Positions 6,989 through 16,562 of a stretch of 64,000 nt of DNA are shown piece after piece (positions within the stretch are counted from its first letter, which is position 1; the number at the start of each line of letters is the position of its first letter). Source of the DNA: Stygiolobus caldivivus (lineage in GTDB: Archaea > Thermoproteota > Thermoprotei_A > Sulfolobales > Sulfolobaceae). The translations under genes and the position numbers were made by a program. The stretch is taken from assembly GCF_019704315.1 (NCBI RefSeq), contig NZ_AP024597.1, positions 1,984,001 to 2,048,000 of the forward strand, given 5' to 3'. Below the pieces are notes generated by a model. It had not been told where the DNA came from. It worked only from the letters and a program-made list of their open reading frames with translations, and searched no databases.

Positions 6989-8013
6989 TCTTTTTCCATC
7001 CCTTAGGATAAATATCCCTCTCCATCAATACTCTTTTGGGCTTTATTATTGCCCCTTTTTTCATGTTTTTAATTTCATTACTCGTTACTAAACTCTCTCC
7101 TATTGCTACAAGTTCACCTTTAAGGGTCATTACCGCTACGTCTTCACCTCTCTTAAATTCTTGGAAGGCGATCAAACCGGGGGCATTTAGATTAGCACCG
7201 TATGTAATAGCGTCAACTGCATAATCATCGATCACTACTTTAGGTATTCCGCACACCGCGAACTCCATAGGTAGTAGCACTCTCCTTAAGTCGCTTTCAT
7301 CATTACATTTTTTATACATATAAATAGCTTCCGAAAGTTCGTGAAGGGTTACTAAATTGTTATCTTCACTGAATACACCTGACCTAGTCCTCCTTAATTC
7401 TCTCATGTGAGCTCCGCATCCTAAAAGTATTCCAATGTCGTGACAGATTTTTCTCATATACGTGCCTGGCTCTGAAGAGATCCTCATAAGTACTAATCTC
7501 CCTTCGCTTTCTAATAATTCTATGTTATATACCCTCTTTTTTCTAGTCCTTCTTTTGACAGAGGATCTAACAGGGGGTCTTTGATATATTTCTCCTATAA
7601 ACTCTTGAATAATGTTCCTTAATTCTTCTATCTTATAGTCGCAATGTACTTGCATTACACATACATATTCTTTCCCAGATTTACTCACTAAGTTCATTAA
7701 CTTAGTCGCGTTTTCTAAGCCTATTGGTAATACACCTGTAACTTTGGGGTCTCCCCGCACGTTATACGTGCTCTAGGGTACCCCCATGACCTACTTTATT
7801 TAGGTTAAGCATTTTCTTTATCCAATATGCTACTTCATGACTCGTAGGTCCAGGTGGCTTATCTAGGTTTATGATAGAATTTTTTATCAAAATATCAATA
7901 GGTCTCTTATCTGCATAAAACCCGTATTTGTCATTGGTCTGGGCGTCTCGAATAATACTCCAATTATTTATATAACCACAAAAAGAATCTATCTTTTCTA
8001 AAAATTTATACAT
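6975..8013 (-). CDS. cbf5: Cbf5/TruB-type RNA pseudouridine synthase, split by an archaeal intron
   Basis: Two frames make one protein. Exon 1 (8013-7774) gives 80 residues ending NKVGHGGTL; exon 2 (7751-6975) resumes with DPKVTGVLPIG. Joined they restore the family motif GGTLDPKVTGVLP, whose Asp is the catalytic residue, and give 338 residues with the C-terminal PUA domain. Removing 22 bases restores the frame exactly. Cbf5 is the catalytic subunit of H/ACA ribonucleoproteins and also modifies tRNA. A protein intron in this gene is known in Crenarchaeota. Neither frame would work alone, so this must not be read as a pseudogene. L14e ends two bases before its start. Confidence 0.93.
7752..7773 (-). 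other. 22-nt intron in cbf5 pre-mRNA
   Basis: Inferred intron on the minus strand; because GA is repeated at both ends the cut can slide by up to two bases. The core GCACGT-ATA-ACGTGC is a perfect six-base-pair hairpin, flanked by CCCT/GGGG and two AGA triplets that would be the 3-nt bulges of a bulge-helix-bulge motif; exon-side GGGG can face CCCC. It should be cut by the tRNA splicing endonuclease (45193). It sits immediately before the codon of the catalytic Asp. Confidence 0.85.
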
Positions 8014-8014
8014 A

Positions 8015-8305
8015 CTAAATCACAGGTATTTTAGGCTTAACAGATTCTTTCATGTAATCCATAAGTCCAGATTCTTGCAGAGTTTTCTTTATATCATCAT
8101 CACTAGCTCCTTTGTTAATATTTATTTTTTTGTCTGTAGGTTCTAAGTGTAATATGTTTACTCTTCTCCTCTTTACTCCATTTACGTCTTTTGGCCCAGT
8201 TACTAATACGTAGTTTTCATCAATAATATCTACAATTACACATTTTTTACCAGCTTCTCTTCCTCTAGTTTTAACACAAATCCTACCTACCTCTATTATC
8301 GGCAT
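8015..8305 (-). CDS. rpl14e: Large ribosomal subunit protein eL14
   Basis: 96 residues with an N-terminal KOW-type fold: EVGRICVKTRGREAGKKCVIVDIIDENYVLVTGP is the L14e/L27e pattern (KOW motif about residues 5-40). The C-terminal tail is specific to the crenarchaeal form. It precedes cbf5 by one base after its stop, so ribosomal protein and pseudouridine synthase are made from one message, an arrangement conserved in Sulfolobales. Confidence 0.93.
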   Translation of the reverse strand: MPIIEVGRICVKTRGREAGKKCVIVDIIDENYVLVTGPKDVNGVKRRRVNILHLEPTDKKININKGASDDDIKKTLQESGLMDYMKESVKPKIPVI

Positions 8306-8346
8306 ACTGATTACCTATGAATCAAAAAATAAGGCTGAATTTAAAC

Positions 8347-11079
8347 CTATTGCCAGTATTTTCTATTCTTTAAAAACTTTCTTTCTTCATTAAGTAGTGC
8401 CTCATAAAATTTATCCTCGTTATCCTTAAGGTTATTGAGGACTTTCCCCAGATTATTGATCCCTACTCCTCTCGCGCATAAGCCAATAGCCACGTATTTA
8501 TTATAAGTGGAATACATAGAAGCTATACTCCTAAGGGTTTCTAGCCTCTTACTCTCTTTCTTACTCATCCTTTGGTTTTCCCGTGCTTTTTTGAGGATTT
8601 TAAGGTCTTCGTCCCCGTCAATAACTGTTAAAAAGATCGACCCGCATTTCTCACATTTTTGAGGGGCGTTTTTAGACGTAAACTTTTTGTTCCACCCGCA
8701 CAACAAGCACGATATCCACACTTCGCAGTTATTTAATTTCCTCTTAAAAATTTCCAGCATAGCTCCTTTATCTTCTGAGTGGGATAGAACTAGAAGCCTA
8801 TTAAGGAATTCCTTAGCTAAAGGAGAGAAGTTGGGTACTTGAATTATTTTCCAAGAGAAATCTTTTAGGTAATCGAAAACCGTTATATCGTAGTTTTTAT
8901 ACAAAAGTTCCTTTACAGCTTCTTCCCCTATTACAGTATCAGAGAACGCTCTAAGGACAGTCTGTGAGATCTGTAAATCAGAGATCTTGTCCTTATCGAT
9001 TACCCCGAACCTTTCGGCTTCGATTAGGAGCTTCCATTTGTACTGTGGGCTCTCCCTTATTGCCCGTTCTATTAAGTTCTTAAACTCTTCAGTAGTTATG
9101 GAATTAAGTGTTAAAACAGCCTTTCTTACGTCTTCTTCAGTTAAAGGTACTACTGAAGCTACTGCAATGTGATAAGCGTCTGCCCTAAAGTTAGTTTTTA
9201 CTCCTTTAATATTAGTGAGCAATAAGGATAGGACAGCCCCTAGTGTGTTGTTCCCCCTAGTCCCTAGGGCTACATGAACCACTAGTATGTCGCCGTTTAT
9301 CTCAACAAGGACTGTGTCTCTCGAAGGTAATGGGTACCCCCTATTCCGCTGTTCTTCTACTAAGCTCTTTAATCTTTCTACTACGCTTTCTGGTAAGTCG
9401 ATATTCTCACCTTTTTGTATTTTTTCAAGGTATTCATATACCCTATTAGCTACTTCCTTTTCTACGGGAATAGACTCTCCGAACCAGCTGGGTAGAACTC
9501 CTGATTTAAGCGAGGTCTGTTCTACATATACTTTGTTTTCTTCAATCGAGATGATTTTCCAAAGTCTTCCTCCTAGGACTATAATAGAGTCCTCGTCGAG
9601 TGTAGCAACGAATTCGTAGTCTAGGGTTCCGATCTTAGAATTGGTTACATGGTCTATCACTAGGTAATCCCTAATAGAATCTGGGATCATATTTGTAGTG
9701 TAATAATATCTCCATATTCTATAGGAAGGTGATAGCATAGACTTGTCTCTCTTTATTATCCTTGCAGCTTCGAGTATACTAAGGATTCTTTCTAGCTCTT
9801 CTTCGGTTAGTTGTGAGAAAAGAAAAGAGGAAGTAATAATTTTATGGATCTCTTTTATGTCAGTAACTCCCTCTAGTACTAACCCGGCTATTTCATGAGC
9901 AATAACATCATATGGTTTTGGTTCAATAACGGGTTTTTCTAAGTAGCCTTCCCCTAAACTGTCTAATATACTTTTGCACTCTAGAATATCGTATATGTCA
10001 CCAGAAGGTATGAGGTATCCTTTGGATACCCTATCTAGAGAATGTCCACTCCTTCCTATCCTCTGGACTAGCCTAATTACTTGTCTAGGTGACATGTACT
10101 GTACTACAGCGTTTATCAATCCTATATCTATTCCGAGTTCTAAGCTTGAGGTAGCGACTAGTGCATCTATCTCCCCATTTCTAAATTTACTTTCTGCTTC
10201 AACTCTGATCTCCTTTGACAGAGAGCCGTGATGAGTAAGTATTTTTAGGTTAGTTAATTTAGATAACTCATTGGCTAAAAACTCAGTTGTTTCTCTTACA
10301 TTAGTAAATATTAAAACTGGCTTATCTTCTCTAATTATATCCTCTAGTTTTTTTATCCTAGCAAGTGTCTCTGGGTTTAGACCCGTTTTTACAGATAGGT
10401 CAATAATCTCTTCATTTATATTGGGAATAACTAGAGAGATCTTCATCTCTTTTCTTTTGTCGATTTTTACGACCTCAACATCTTCTCCTAGGAACTTCTT
10501 AGCTACTTCTACGTCTCCTATTGTAGCTGATAGACCTATTAGCTGTATTCGTCTATGGGCAAGCCTCTTTAGACGTTCCAAAACTAAAAGCAACTCATAT
10601 CCTCTTTTTTCATCTAGCATTTCTTGTAGTTCATCAATAATAACCCACTGTAGATTTTTCAGTAATTCCCTCATGTCTTTATTTACTACTAAATACATTA
10701 ATGTTTCAGGAGTAGTAAGTAAGAGGTCTGGAGGGGTTTTTATCACATTTCTTCTTTCGGACTGCGAGGAATCTCCGTGTCTAACCGAGACTTTTACTCC
10801 CACAGCGTCACCTATCCTTTTCAGCCTATTTTCTATGTCTCTGTTTAGAGCCCTTAGAGGAGTTATGTATATAGCAGAAATTCTAGGTGGTGACTCCTTT
10901 AATATCTCATAAAAGACCGGGAATACAGCGGTTTCAGTCTTGCCGAACCCGGTAGGGGCAATGACTAGAGTATTCTTTCCCTCTAAAATTTTCGGGATAG
11001 CTCTTTCTTGGATGGGAGTAAGACGCTTATACCCTAACTCGTATAGTTTCTGATGAAATTGTTGAGAAACGTTTATCAT
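8347..11079 (-). CDS. Lhr-type large ATP-dependent helicase
   Basis: 910 residues. Superfamily 2 helicase: Walker A APTGFGKTET (about 40-49), motif Ib TTPETL, motif III GLSATIGD, motif VI QRIGRSGH, followed by the long Lhr-specific winged-helix and beta regions. Near the C-terminus CLLC and CEKC form a zinc site. Archaeal Lhr proteins unwind DNA or RNA:DNA hybrids and are linked to repair and RNA metabolism. Motif II reads DELQ, not the usual DEVH/DEIH of the family. It is transcribed away from cedB with only 40 bases between the start codons. Confidence 0.9.
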   Translation of the reverse strand: MINVSQQFHQKLYELGYKRLTPIQERAIPKILEGKNTLVIAPTGFGKTETAVFPVFYEILKESPPRISAIYITPLRALNRDIENRLKRIGDAVGVKVSVRHGDSSQSERRNVIKTPPDLLLTTPETLMYLVVNKDMRELLKNLQWVIIDELQEMLDEKRGYELLLVLERLKRLAHRRIQLIGLSATIGDVEVAKKFLGEDVEVVKIDKRKEMKISLVIPNINEEIIDLSVKTGLNPETLARIKKLEDIIREDKPVLIFTNVRETTEFLANELSKLTNLKILTHHGSLSKEIRVEAESKFRNGEIDALVATSSLELGIDIGLINAVVQYMSPRQVIRLVQRIGRSGHSLDRVSKGYLIPSGDIYDILECKSILDSLGEGYLEKPVIEPKPYDVIAHEIAGLVLEGVTDIKEIHKIITSSFLFSQLTEEELERILSILEAARIIKRDKSMLSPSYRIWRYYYTTNMIPDSIRDYLVIDHVTNSKIGTLDYEFVATLDEDSIIVLGGRLWKIISIEENKVYVEQTSLKSGVLPSWFGESIPVEKEVANRVYEYLEKIQKGENIDLPESVVERLKSLVEEQRNRGYPLPSRDTVLVEINGDILVVHVALGTRGNNTLGAVLSLLLTNIKGVKTNFRADAYHIAVASVVPLTEEDVRKAVLTLNSITTEEFKNLIERAIRESPQYKWKLLIEAERFGVIDKDKISDLQISQTVLRAFSDTVIGEEAVKELLYKNYDITVFDYLKDFSWKIIQVPNFSPLAKEFLNRLLVLSHSEDKGAMLEIFKRKLNNCEVWISCLLCGWNKKFTSKNAPQKCEKCGSIFLTVIDGDEDLKILKKARENQRMSKKESKRLETLRSIASMYSTYNKYVAIGLCARGVGINNLGKVLNNLKDNEDKFYEALLNEERKFLKNRKYWQ

Positions 11080-11119
11080 GAAGCTAATAAATCATGTAAT
11101 TTGGTGCTTAAAATAAAAT

Positions 11120-12832
11120 ATGCTTAAAAAACATGCTATAGTATCAACGATCATATTTTTGGAGCTTATCTTTATCAAGTACGCGTTTCCCCAACTAGTT
11201 CAAATTCCTACCTATTTATCTCCGGTTGCAGAATACGCTGAGCTATTAGCCGTATTCTTTGTAGACGGGATATTAATAGCAGTTGTATTTACTTCGATTA
11301 TTATTACTATTCTATATTATCCATTTATCCTATTTTCCTATTCCCTAGTTATAGGACAATCTTTTAGCTTTTCGTATTCCCTGGATACATTTTCCCTTTC
11401 ATCTACCTACTTTGTCTCGGCTTTTTTTGTGTCGTTTATAGGTTGGTTTATAAGGAGAAACATATCTGATTCGTGGATTGAACAATTATCCCTTTTTGGG
11501 TATAGGATCAAGCCTAAAGTAGTAATTATCGGTTTAGTTACTACAGTATTTTTATATTTACTATTCTTTTACGGTAATTTTTTCTTCCTTATTGGATGTA
11601 TCGTGGACGTAATAGGGTTCTCGTTATTTGGTGACTATTATGATCTACCTCTGTTAGCATTATCGTGGCTCTCCGTCCCTTACTCACTAACACCTAAGGG
11701 CAGACTCAATAATCAGGGGATATGTATAGGTAAAATACGTGGTATATTAAGTAAAGGCAGTTTTATTGACTCTAGTGTTATCAAGGTTAGTGGCTCAAAG
11801 CGATACAAATGGCAAGCTGTTGACTTTAATTACTGTATAGACTTTTCAAGCACTAAAAACTATAATGTGGTCGTAGTAGGTACAAGTGGATCAGGTAAAT
11901 CTAGTTTCGCTAAATTAATGGTCTCAAAAATGGCTTCTAACTTTCTGATATTTGATTTACATGGTGAGTATTATTTACAAGGTGTAAAAAGAATAGATGT
12001 CTCCCGAGTGTCCGTTAACCCCCTTAGTTTGTTTAATAAAAGTCCTAAGGAAAGGGCGCTAGAAATAACGTATATGCTAAAGAGCTTATTCAATTTAGGT
12101 AATATTCAAGTTATAGAGTTGACTAACATTATTATAGAGTCTTATGCTGAAAAGGGGATAGACCCTGACGATCCAACTACTTGGTCACAGCCTCCTCCAA
12201 CATTTAGGGACGTATTATTACTTCTGGAGAGGCGTAAGAAGAACGCTTTAAGTTCACAGGAAATCAACAAATATCAGTCGTTAGAACCTTATATACAATA
12301 CCTATCGTCTACGATATTTTTATCTAATAGCCTTGACTTCAATATATTATTCTCTAGTCCTGCCATCTTAGATTTCTCTAATGTACCAACAAATGAAATA
12401 AAATACATTATAATGGAGACAATCCTTAAATCAATCCAGAGTCTAATGTATACTTCAAAATCTTCTAAGTTAGAAAGAATGATAATCATAGATGAAGCAC
12501 CGTTCCTTTTGAGCAAAGATTCTGGAAAACAACTAATAGAGAGGCTTTTAGCAGAGGGTAGGAAATTTGGGCTTGGCTTTTTATTAATATCGCAGAGTAT
12601 AGACTATCTAAAAGACATTATACCTAATGCTGGTTTGTTCTTTGCCTTTAACGTTGTCGAGCCTGGAGAGATTGATTATGTCAGTAAGTTTTTCGGTGGG
12701 GCAGATTTGGAAATGTATTATACTCTTTATGAGACTTTTCCCAAGCTACCTAGAGGGATGTCTGTGACTAGAGATTTATTAGGGAGATTCGTATATTTAG
12801 TTCAGCTTTACGAGGGTGATGTTCATGTTTGA
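11120..12832 (+). CDS. cedB: CedB, HerA/VirB4-like ATPase of the Ced DNA importer
   Basis: 570 residues. The first 180 hold several hydrophobic helices, which anchors the ATPase in the membrane. The RecA-type domain has Walker A VGTSGSGKSS (about 253-262), LIFDLHGEYY after strand 2, and Walker B MIIIDEAPFLL (about 453-463), followed by an LISQS sensor segment. This layout is that of CedB, the motor for DNA import with CedA. Its usual neighbours in Sulfolobales, rpo13 and pcna1, follow directly. The end overlaps rpo13 by a few bases. Confidence 0.88.
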   Translation: MLKKHAIVSTIIFLELIFIKYAFPQLVQIPTYLSPVAEYAELLAVFFVDGILIAVVFTSIIITILYYPFILFSYSLVIGQSFSFSYSLDTFSLSSTYFVSAFFVSFIGWFIRRNISDSWIEQLSLFGYRIKPKVVIIGLVTTVFLYLLFFYGNFFFLIGCIVDVIGFSLFGDYYDLPLLALSWLSVPYSLTPKGRLNNQGICIGKIRGILSKGSFIDSSVIKVSGSKRYKWQAVDFNYCIDFSSTKNYNVVVVGTSGSGKSSFAKLMVSKMASNFLIFDLHGEYYLQGVKRIDVSRVSVNPLSLFNKSPKERALEITYMLKSLFNLGNIQVIELTNIIIESYAEKGIDPDDPTTWSQPPPTFRDVLLLLERRKKNALSSQEINKYQSLEPYIQYLSSTIFLSNSLDFNILFSSPAILDFSNVPTNEIKYIIMETILKSIQSLMYTSKSSKLERMIIIDEAPFLLSKDSGKQLIERLLAEGRKFGLGFLLISQSIDYLKDIIPNAGLFFAFNVVEPGEIDYVSKFFGGADLEMYYTLYETFPKLPRGMSVTRDLLGRFVYLVQLYEGDVHV

Positions 12833-13175
12833 CGAGGACGAGGAAGAAAGTAAAGAAGAAGAGGAGAAAGAAGAAGAGGAGAAATTAGAAGAAGAGGAAA
12901 TTGCACCGAAAGAAGAGGAAGAGTCAGAGGAAAAGACTAGTGAAAGTGGTGAAGAAGAGGAATTTGCCTCGATGACTATACCAGATATAGAGCTCCTAAT
13001 GAAAAATACAGAGATCTGGGATAAGTTATTGGGAGGTAAGATAAATATCGATGAAGCTAAGAAAATGTTTGAAGAACTTAAAAACAGCTATACCGCAAGG
13101 GATAAGAAAAAGAGAAAAGCGGCAAAAAAGTCTAAAAAAGTAAAAGTAAAAAAATCTTCTGAGGAAGAAGAATGA
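12825..13175 (+). CDS. rpo13: RNA polymerase subunit Rpo13
   Basis: About 117 residues. The N-terminal third is almost only Glu/Asp, the centre holds the helix-turn-helix core PDIELLMKNTEIWDKLL...INIDEAKKMFEEL, and the C-terminus is a Lys-rich tail. This is the Rpo13 subunit found in RNA polymerase of Sulfolobales and relatives, which binds near downstream DNA. In-frame starts exist at GTG 12816, ATG 12819 and ATG 12825; GAGGGTGA at 12812-12819 gives the best spacing to 12825. The gene begins inside the cedB end and its stop overlaps pcna1. Confidence 0.92.
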   Translation: MFDEDEEESKEEEEKEEEEKLEEEEIAPKEEEESEEKTSESGEEEEFASMTIPDIELLMKNTEIWDKLLGGKINIDEAKKMFEELKNSYTARDKKKRKAAKKSKKVKVKKSSEEEE

Positions 13176-13924
13176 TTAAAGTTATTTATTCTAACGCGAA
13201 AGACTTTTACTCATTATTAGCTGGTATGAATGAGATAGCTGATGATATAGTTTTGAATTTTGCAGAAGAATCAATATATTCATTTTATCTCACAGATGAT
13301 AAGGCTATAATGGGTATAATGCAGATTTCAAAAGAATATCTGGAGGATTATACTATTGATAAGCCGTTAGGGATAAAGGTCAATATAAATGAAATTAAGA
13401 AAATTTTAGGGAAAGCTAAAAGTAAAACTACTTCTGTAATGATTGATGAGACTGATGCCGGGCTAAAGATAACGCTTAGGGATGAAAAGACTGGGCTTAG
13501 AAGTAACATATATGTTAAAGGTGAAAAACTAGAAGTCCAGCAGTTGACGGAGCCTAAGGTCTCGTTACCTGTTTCATTTTCTCTTGAGGGACCTATCCTG
13601 AAAAAGATTTTATCTGATGCCAGTATAGTTACAGAGGAAGAAGTAGAGCTGAGTACTACCGAAGACAATGGGATTGAGTTTTCAGCAGAGGAAAATAATA
13701 GGGTATACAAAGCTAAACTAGTCCAAGATAAACCCCTTAAGTCAGTCTCAGTTGAATCTGAAAGTAAGTCAATCTATAAACTTGAAGTGTTAAAAACTGC
13801 TTTTAAGGCCCTATCATTTTCTGATGATGTTACAATAAGTTTCGGAACTAATGTACCTTTAAAGGGTGAAGCATCTACGGATTCAGGCGGTCACTTAAGA
13901 TTTTGGGTAGCACCAAGACTATAA
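13172..13924 (+). CDS. pcna1: DNA sliding clamp subunit PCNA1
   Basis: 250 residues, the usual clamp length with two PCNA folds. YSNAKDFYSLL at the start and GGHLRFWVAPRL at the end closely follow PCNA1 of Saccharolobus. Sulfolobales use a heterotrimeric clamp PCNA1-2-3 that tethers polymerase, FEN1 and ligase. Linkage to rpo13 supports the paralog assignment; PCNA3 is at 19960 and no PCNA2 gene is in this window. The ATG overlaps the rpo13 stop by four bases. The 3' end overlaps the convergent amidohydrolase gene by 34 bases. Confidence 0.93.
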   Translation: MIKVIYSNAKDFYSLLAGMNEIADDIVLNFAEESIYSFYLTDDKAIMGIMQISKEYLEDYTIDKPLGIKVNINEIKKILGKAKSKTTSVMIDETDAGLKITLRDEKTGLRSNIYVKGEKLEVQQLTEPKVSLPVSFSLEGPILKKILSDASIVTEEEVELSTTEDNGIEFSAEENNRVYKAKLVQDKPLKSVSVESESKSIYKLEVLKTAFKALSFSDDVTISFGTNVPLKGEASTDSGGHLRFWVAPRL

Positions 13925-15000
13925 GTGACTAGATTTGATCCCCTTTTTACTATAGCAGTATAAATGTCATGAGCTCTAACTAATTCCTCTTTTTTTAAAA
14001 GTACTATTAAGAACTTTCTACTCTCTTCAATCCCATAATTAAGCTTAAACACCTTATAGGCAGTTATAGTCGCCCCTTTTAGTATTTGCTTTGCGAAGTT
14101 TGATAACGGTTTTTGGCTTCTACTTATAAGTAACGCAACTTCAATTTCCTTCCAAAGGTTATAATCAATCCATGCACCGTTATCAGTACCGAATAGTAAC
14201 TCCACTCCTTCTTCAATAGCGTCAGCTATTTTTGGTATTCCTACTGAAAACCAAAGGTTACTTCTAGGGCAAATTACGAGGGGAATTTCTCTAATTAAAC
14301 TAAAATCATTCTTACTTAGGTTAGTTCCGTGGATAAGGAGCGTAGGCTTATAATAGCTTATTAATTGCTCCAGGTCATGCCTTAGGTAATGTTTCTTAGT
14401 CTCCGAAACATGGGCTGCCCTTATCTTGTCGGAAAATACCCTTCTGATATCTATCAATTCGGGGATCGAGTTACTACTAATAGACGGTAACCCGTATCCG
14501 TGAGCACTATTATACAATTCTCTTAGTTCGTCTATGGAGAAAGTGTCTAATCTTCCAAGTAAAATATGGTTAAAGTCACGTATACCACTACTGGCTTCAA
14601 TGCCTAATTTTACCCCTTTAATACCCTGTTCTCTGAAGTCTACTACGGTAAAGACTCCAATATTTTTAGAATTAATTAGAAAATTTCTTATCCCTTCCGA
14701 AATTTTATTCTGATATATTTCAAAGTAACGGTATTTTTCGCTCTTAGGGTCTCCGACTAAATCCTTTAACGGTTTGTCCACACCGATTTCTGGGAACGTG
14801 AAATCCGCCGTATGTGTATGAGAGTTCACCAGGGGTGGGACTGCTATAAAATTCCTTAAATCAATCCCGTCCTTATCAAATCCTTTACCTATATGAGTTA
14901 TGGTCTCTTTTTCTATGTCATATTCAATATTTATTTCTTCCCTATATTCTAGGTCCTCACCTAGGAGTGCTCCTCCCAAATTTATCTTATAACTTTCCAT
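13891..15000 (-). CDS. Amidohydrolase-family metal-dependent hydrolase
   Basis: 369 residues. The fold is indicated by VNSHTHTADFTF (metal-binding HxH, about 57-68), AAHVSETKKH with the third His, LIHGTNLS and the last metal ligand in LLFGTDNGAW. These are the marks of the chlorohydrolase/deaminase branch (TRZ/ATZ type). The substrate cannot be told. It is the last gene of the riboflavin operon and overlaps gch3 by 19 bases, so a step in flavin precursor synthesis is possible, but guesswork. Confidence 0.82.
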   Translation of the reverse strand: MESYKINLGGALLGEDLEYREEINIEYDIEKETITHIGKGFDKDGIDLRNFIAVPPLVNSHTHTADFTFPEIGVDKPLKDLVGDPKSEKYRYFEIYQNKISEGIRNFLINSKNIGVFTVVDFREQGIKGVKLGIEASSGIRDFNHILLGRLDTFSIDELRELYNSAHGYGLPSISSNSIPELIDIRRVFSDKIRAAHVSETKKHYLRHDLEQLISYYKPTLLIHGTNLSKNDFSLIREIPLVICPRSNLWFSVGIPKIADAIEEGVELLFGTDNGAWIDYNLWKEIEVALLISRSQKPLSNFAKQILKGATITAYKVFKLNYGIEESRKFLIVLLKKEELVRAHDIYTAIVKRGSNLVTYSLGATQNLK

Positions 15001-15644
15001 TTTTCACCCCTGTATTTTCTGATGATTTCCAGAGCTTCTGTAGCTTTTCTCAGGGCATCTCTGGCTTTTATATCTATTCCTATTCCGACTTTTACTCCTT
15101 CTAATTCTCTCGACGTAAGTATGTGCTCCTCTGCTGTGTCTTCAGAGCAGAATAATCCCATATTATCTCCTCCGAAGTAATGCTCTATACACCCTAATTT
15201 TTTACCTAGCTCTCTAACATTTTCCTTTAATAATTCTATTCTCTCAGTGGCTTCTCTGAGTCCCATTTTCGTAATCCCGTCTACATCGTAATGTGCTACT
15301 AATACTTTCTCGTCGGGTCTCGTATCGAGGTCTATTTTTTCATCGCAAGAGTACAGTGATAATAATGGAGTTTTATTATAACCTTTACATATTCTTATTT
15401 CAGTGGGTGAGTATGTTTTTATATCCTGTACAGCCGATAACAGCTGTTTTTCTTTAATTCCGTCGCTTAATATAACATAGATATCGTAACGAAAAGGGAT
15501 CACATACCCCCAGATTTCCGCTATCTTGGTATAAAGTATATAAGAAAAATAATGTTGAAAAGCTTGAATCTTCCACTCCCTATCATTACCTAAACTTTCG
15601 GTCCACTGCTTATATCCATCCATTATTAACTTTATAGTCTTCAC
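14982..15644 (-). CDS. gch3: GTP cyclohydrolase III (archaeal, riboflavin/F420 branch)
   Basis: 220 residues. Converts GTP to a formylated pyrimidine (FAPy) that enters riboflavin and deazaflavin synthesis. The sequence has two related halves, with GNDREWKIQ early and [11 protein letters not shown] in the second half matching the GTP cyclohydrolase III nucleotide-binding pattern of MJ0145-type enzymes. It follows ribH with a four-base overlap. Confidence 0.9.
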   Translation of the reverse strand: MKTIKLIMDGYKQWTESLGNDREWKIQAFQHYFSYILYTKIAEIWGYVIPFRYDIYVILSDGIKEKQLLSAVQDIKTYSPTEIRICKGYNKTPLLSLYSCDEKIDLDTRPDEKVLVAHYDVDGITKMGLREATERIELLKENVRELGKKLGCIEHYFGGDNMGLFCSEDTAEEHILTSRELEGVKVGIGIDIKARDALRKATEALEIIRKYRGEKWKVIR

Positions 15645-16111
15645 TCAATAACCACCGTTGTGTCTCCGCTAAACTGAAGCCCCTTCAACTTCTTAACTCT
15701 CTTAACGAGCTTTATAGCTGACTCTACAGCTCTCGTAGAGTACTCCTCGATCCTTTCTACCGCTTGCTCGTGAGTAACTCCGTGTCCTATAATTCCTAAA
15801 GTTACAGGTTTACCGTATTCAACAGAAAGGTCCATAAGCTTTCTTGCAGTTTGGCTTGCTACTATTTCGTCATGCTTAGTTTCTCCTTTAATTACTGCTC
15901 CTAAAGTTACTACGGCATCTATTTCATCCCTTTTTAGAAGTTCGGCTACAACGACAGGCATATCATAGCTCCCCGGGACTTTTACCACCACCTTAACTTC
16001 CGCACCGAGAAAGTTAGCATGTGATAACGCTCTCTGTAACATTAGATAAGTTATATCGTAGTTAAATTCCGCTACTACTATACCTAGTTTAATCCTCGAG
16101 TCCTCCTGCAT
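15641..16111 (-). CDS. ribH: 6,7-dimethyl-8-ribityllumazine synthase
   Basis: 156 residues. Condenses the ribitylaminopyrimidine with dihydroxybutanone phosphate to give lumazine, the penultimate riboflavin step. Family marks: [13 protein letters not shown] near the N-terminus, [25 protein letters not shown] with the catalytic His, and [16 protein letters not shown]. The start overlaps the ribC end by 23 bases and the end overlaps gch3 by four. Confidence 0.95.
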   Translation of the reverse strand: MQEDSRIKLGIVVAEFNYDITYLMLQRALSHANFLGAEVKVVVKVPGSYDMPVVVAELLKRDEIDAVVTLGAVIKGETKHDEIVASQTARKLMDLSVEYGKPVTLGIIGHGVTHEQAVERIEEYSTRAVESAIKLVKRVKKLKGLQFSGDTTVVIE

Positions 16112-16562
16112 GTTTATACCCCTGTCTCAGTCCTTTACCAGCATACTTAGTTAAAGCTGATCCTCCGTCTCTCACCAGAGTTACCAAATTTAATGCGTGT
16201 TTTGACGCTCTGTCCTCGGCAATTTCTACTAATTTTTCTTCATCTTCTGCTTCATCCTCGTGGACTGTTACGTCTATGACATGTTTTGACGTAAGGATCT
16301 GTACCATTATTAGCCCTATGCTGGTAGCTAAATAGCTATATTTATCCAGCATAGTTCGTCCCACCCAACCTAAAGTTATAACGCCGTCGCAACCTTGATC
16401 TAGCAACTTTTTTGCACCCACTGGCAAGTCCTTTATTCCGGGTACAGTGTACCTTATTACTTCAGCATCCGGATCCTCTTTTCGTATTACATTTACAGCT
16501 ATCTTTCCCATGTCTACTCTCGAAAAGGTAGTATCTACCACACCGTATTTTCTTGTACTCAT
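16089..16562 (-). CDS. ribC: Riboflavin synthase, archaeal type
   Basis: 157 residues. Dismutates two lumazine molecules to riboflavin. The archaeal enzyme is a paralog of lumazine synthase, unrelated to the bacterial Rib[36 protein letters not shown] and [11 protein letters not shown] are the signature stretches of the archaeal form. The stop lies inside ribH and the start overlaps ribB by four bases, a tightly coupled operon. Confidence 0.93.
   Translation of the reverse strand: MSTRKYGVVDTTFSRVDMGKIAVNVIRKEDPDAEVIRYTVPGIKDLPVGAKKLLDQGCDGVITLGWVGRTMLDKYSYLATSIGLIMVQILTSKHVIDVTVHEDEAEDEEKLVEIAEDRASKHALNLVTLVRDGGSALTKYAGKGLRQGYKHAGGLED

Noticed and set aside
7762-8013. Reading the first cbf5 frame as a separate 83-residue protein or a pseudogene
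   Set aside because: Removal of 22 bases with an endonuclease-type fold restores the exact catalytic motif, so it is exon 1 of an intact gene.
8987-10912. Several plus-strand frames of 60-213 codons inside the Lhr helicase gene
   Set aside because: They are antisense shadows with Ser-rich composition and no ribosome-binding sites or recognisable domains.
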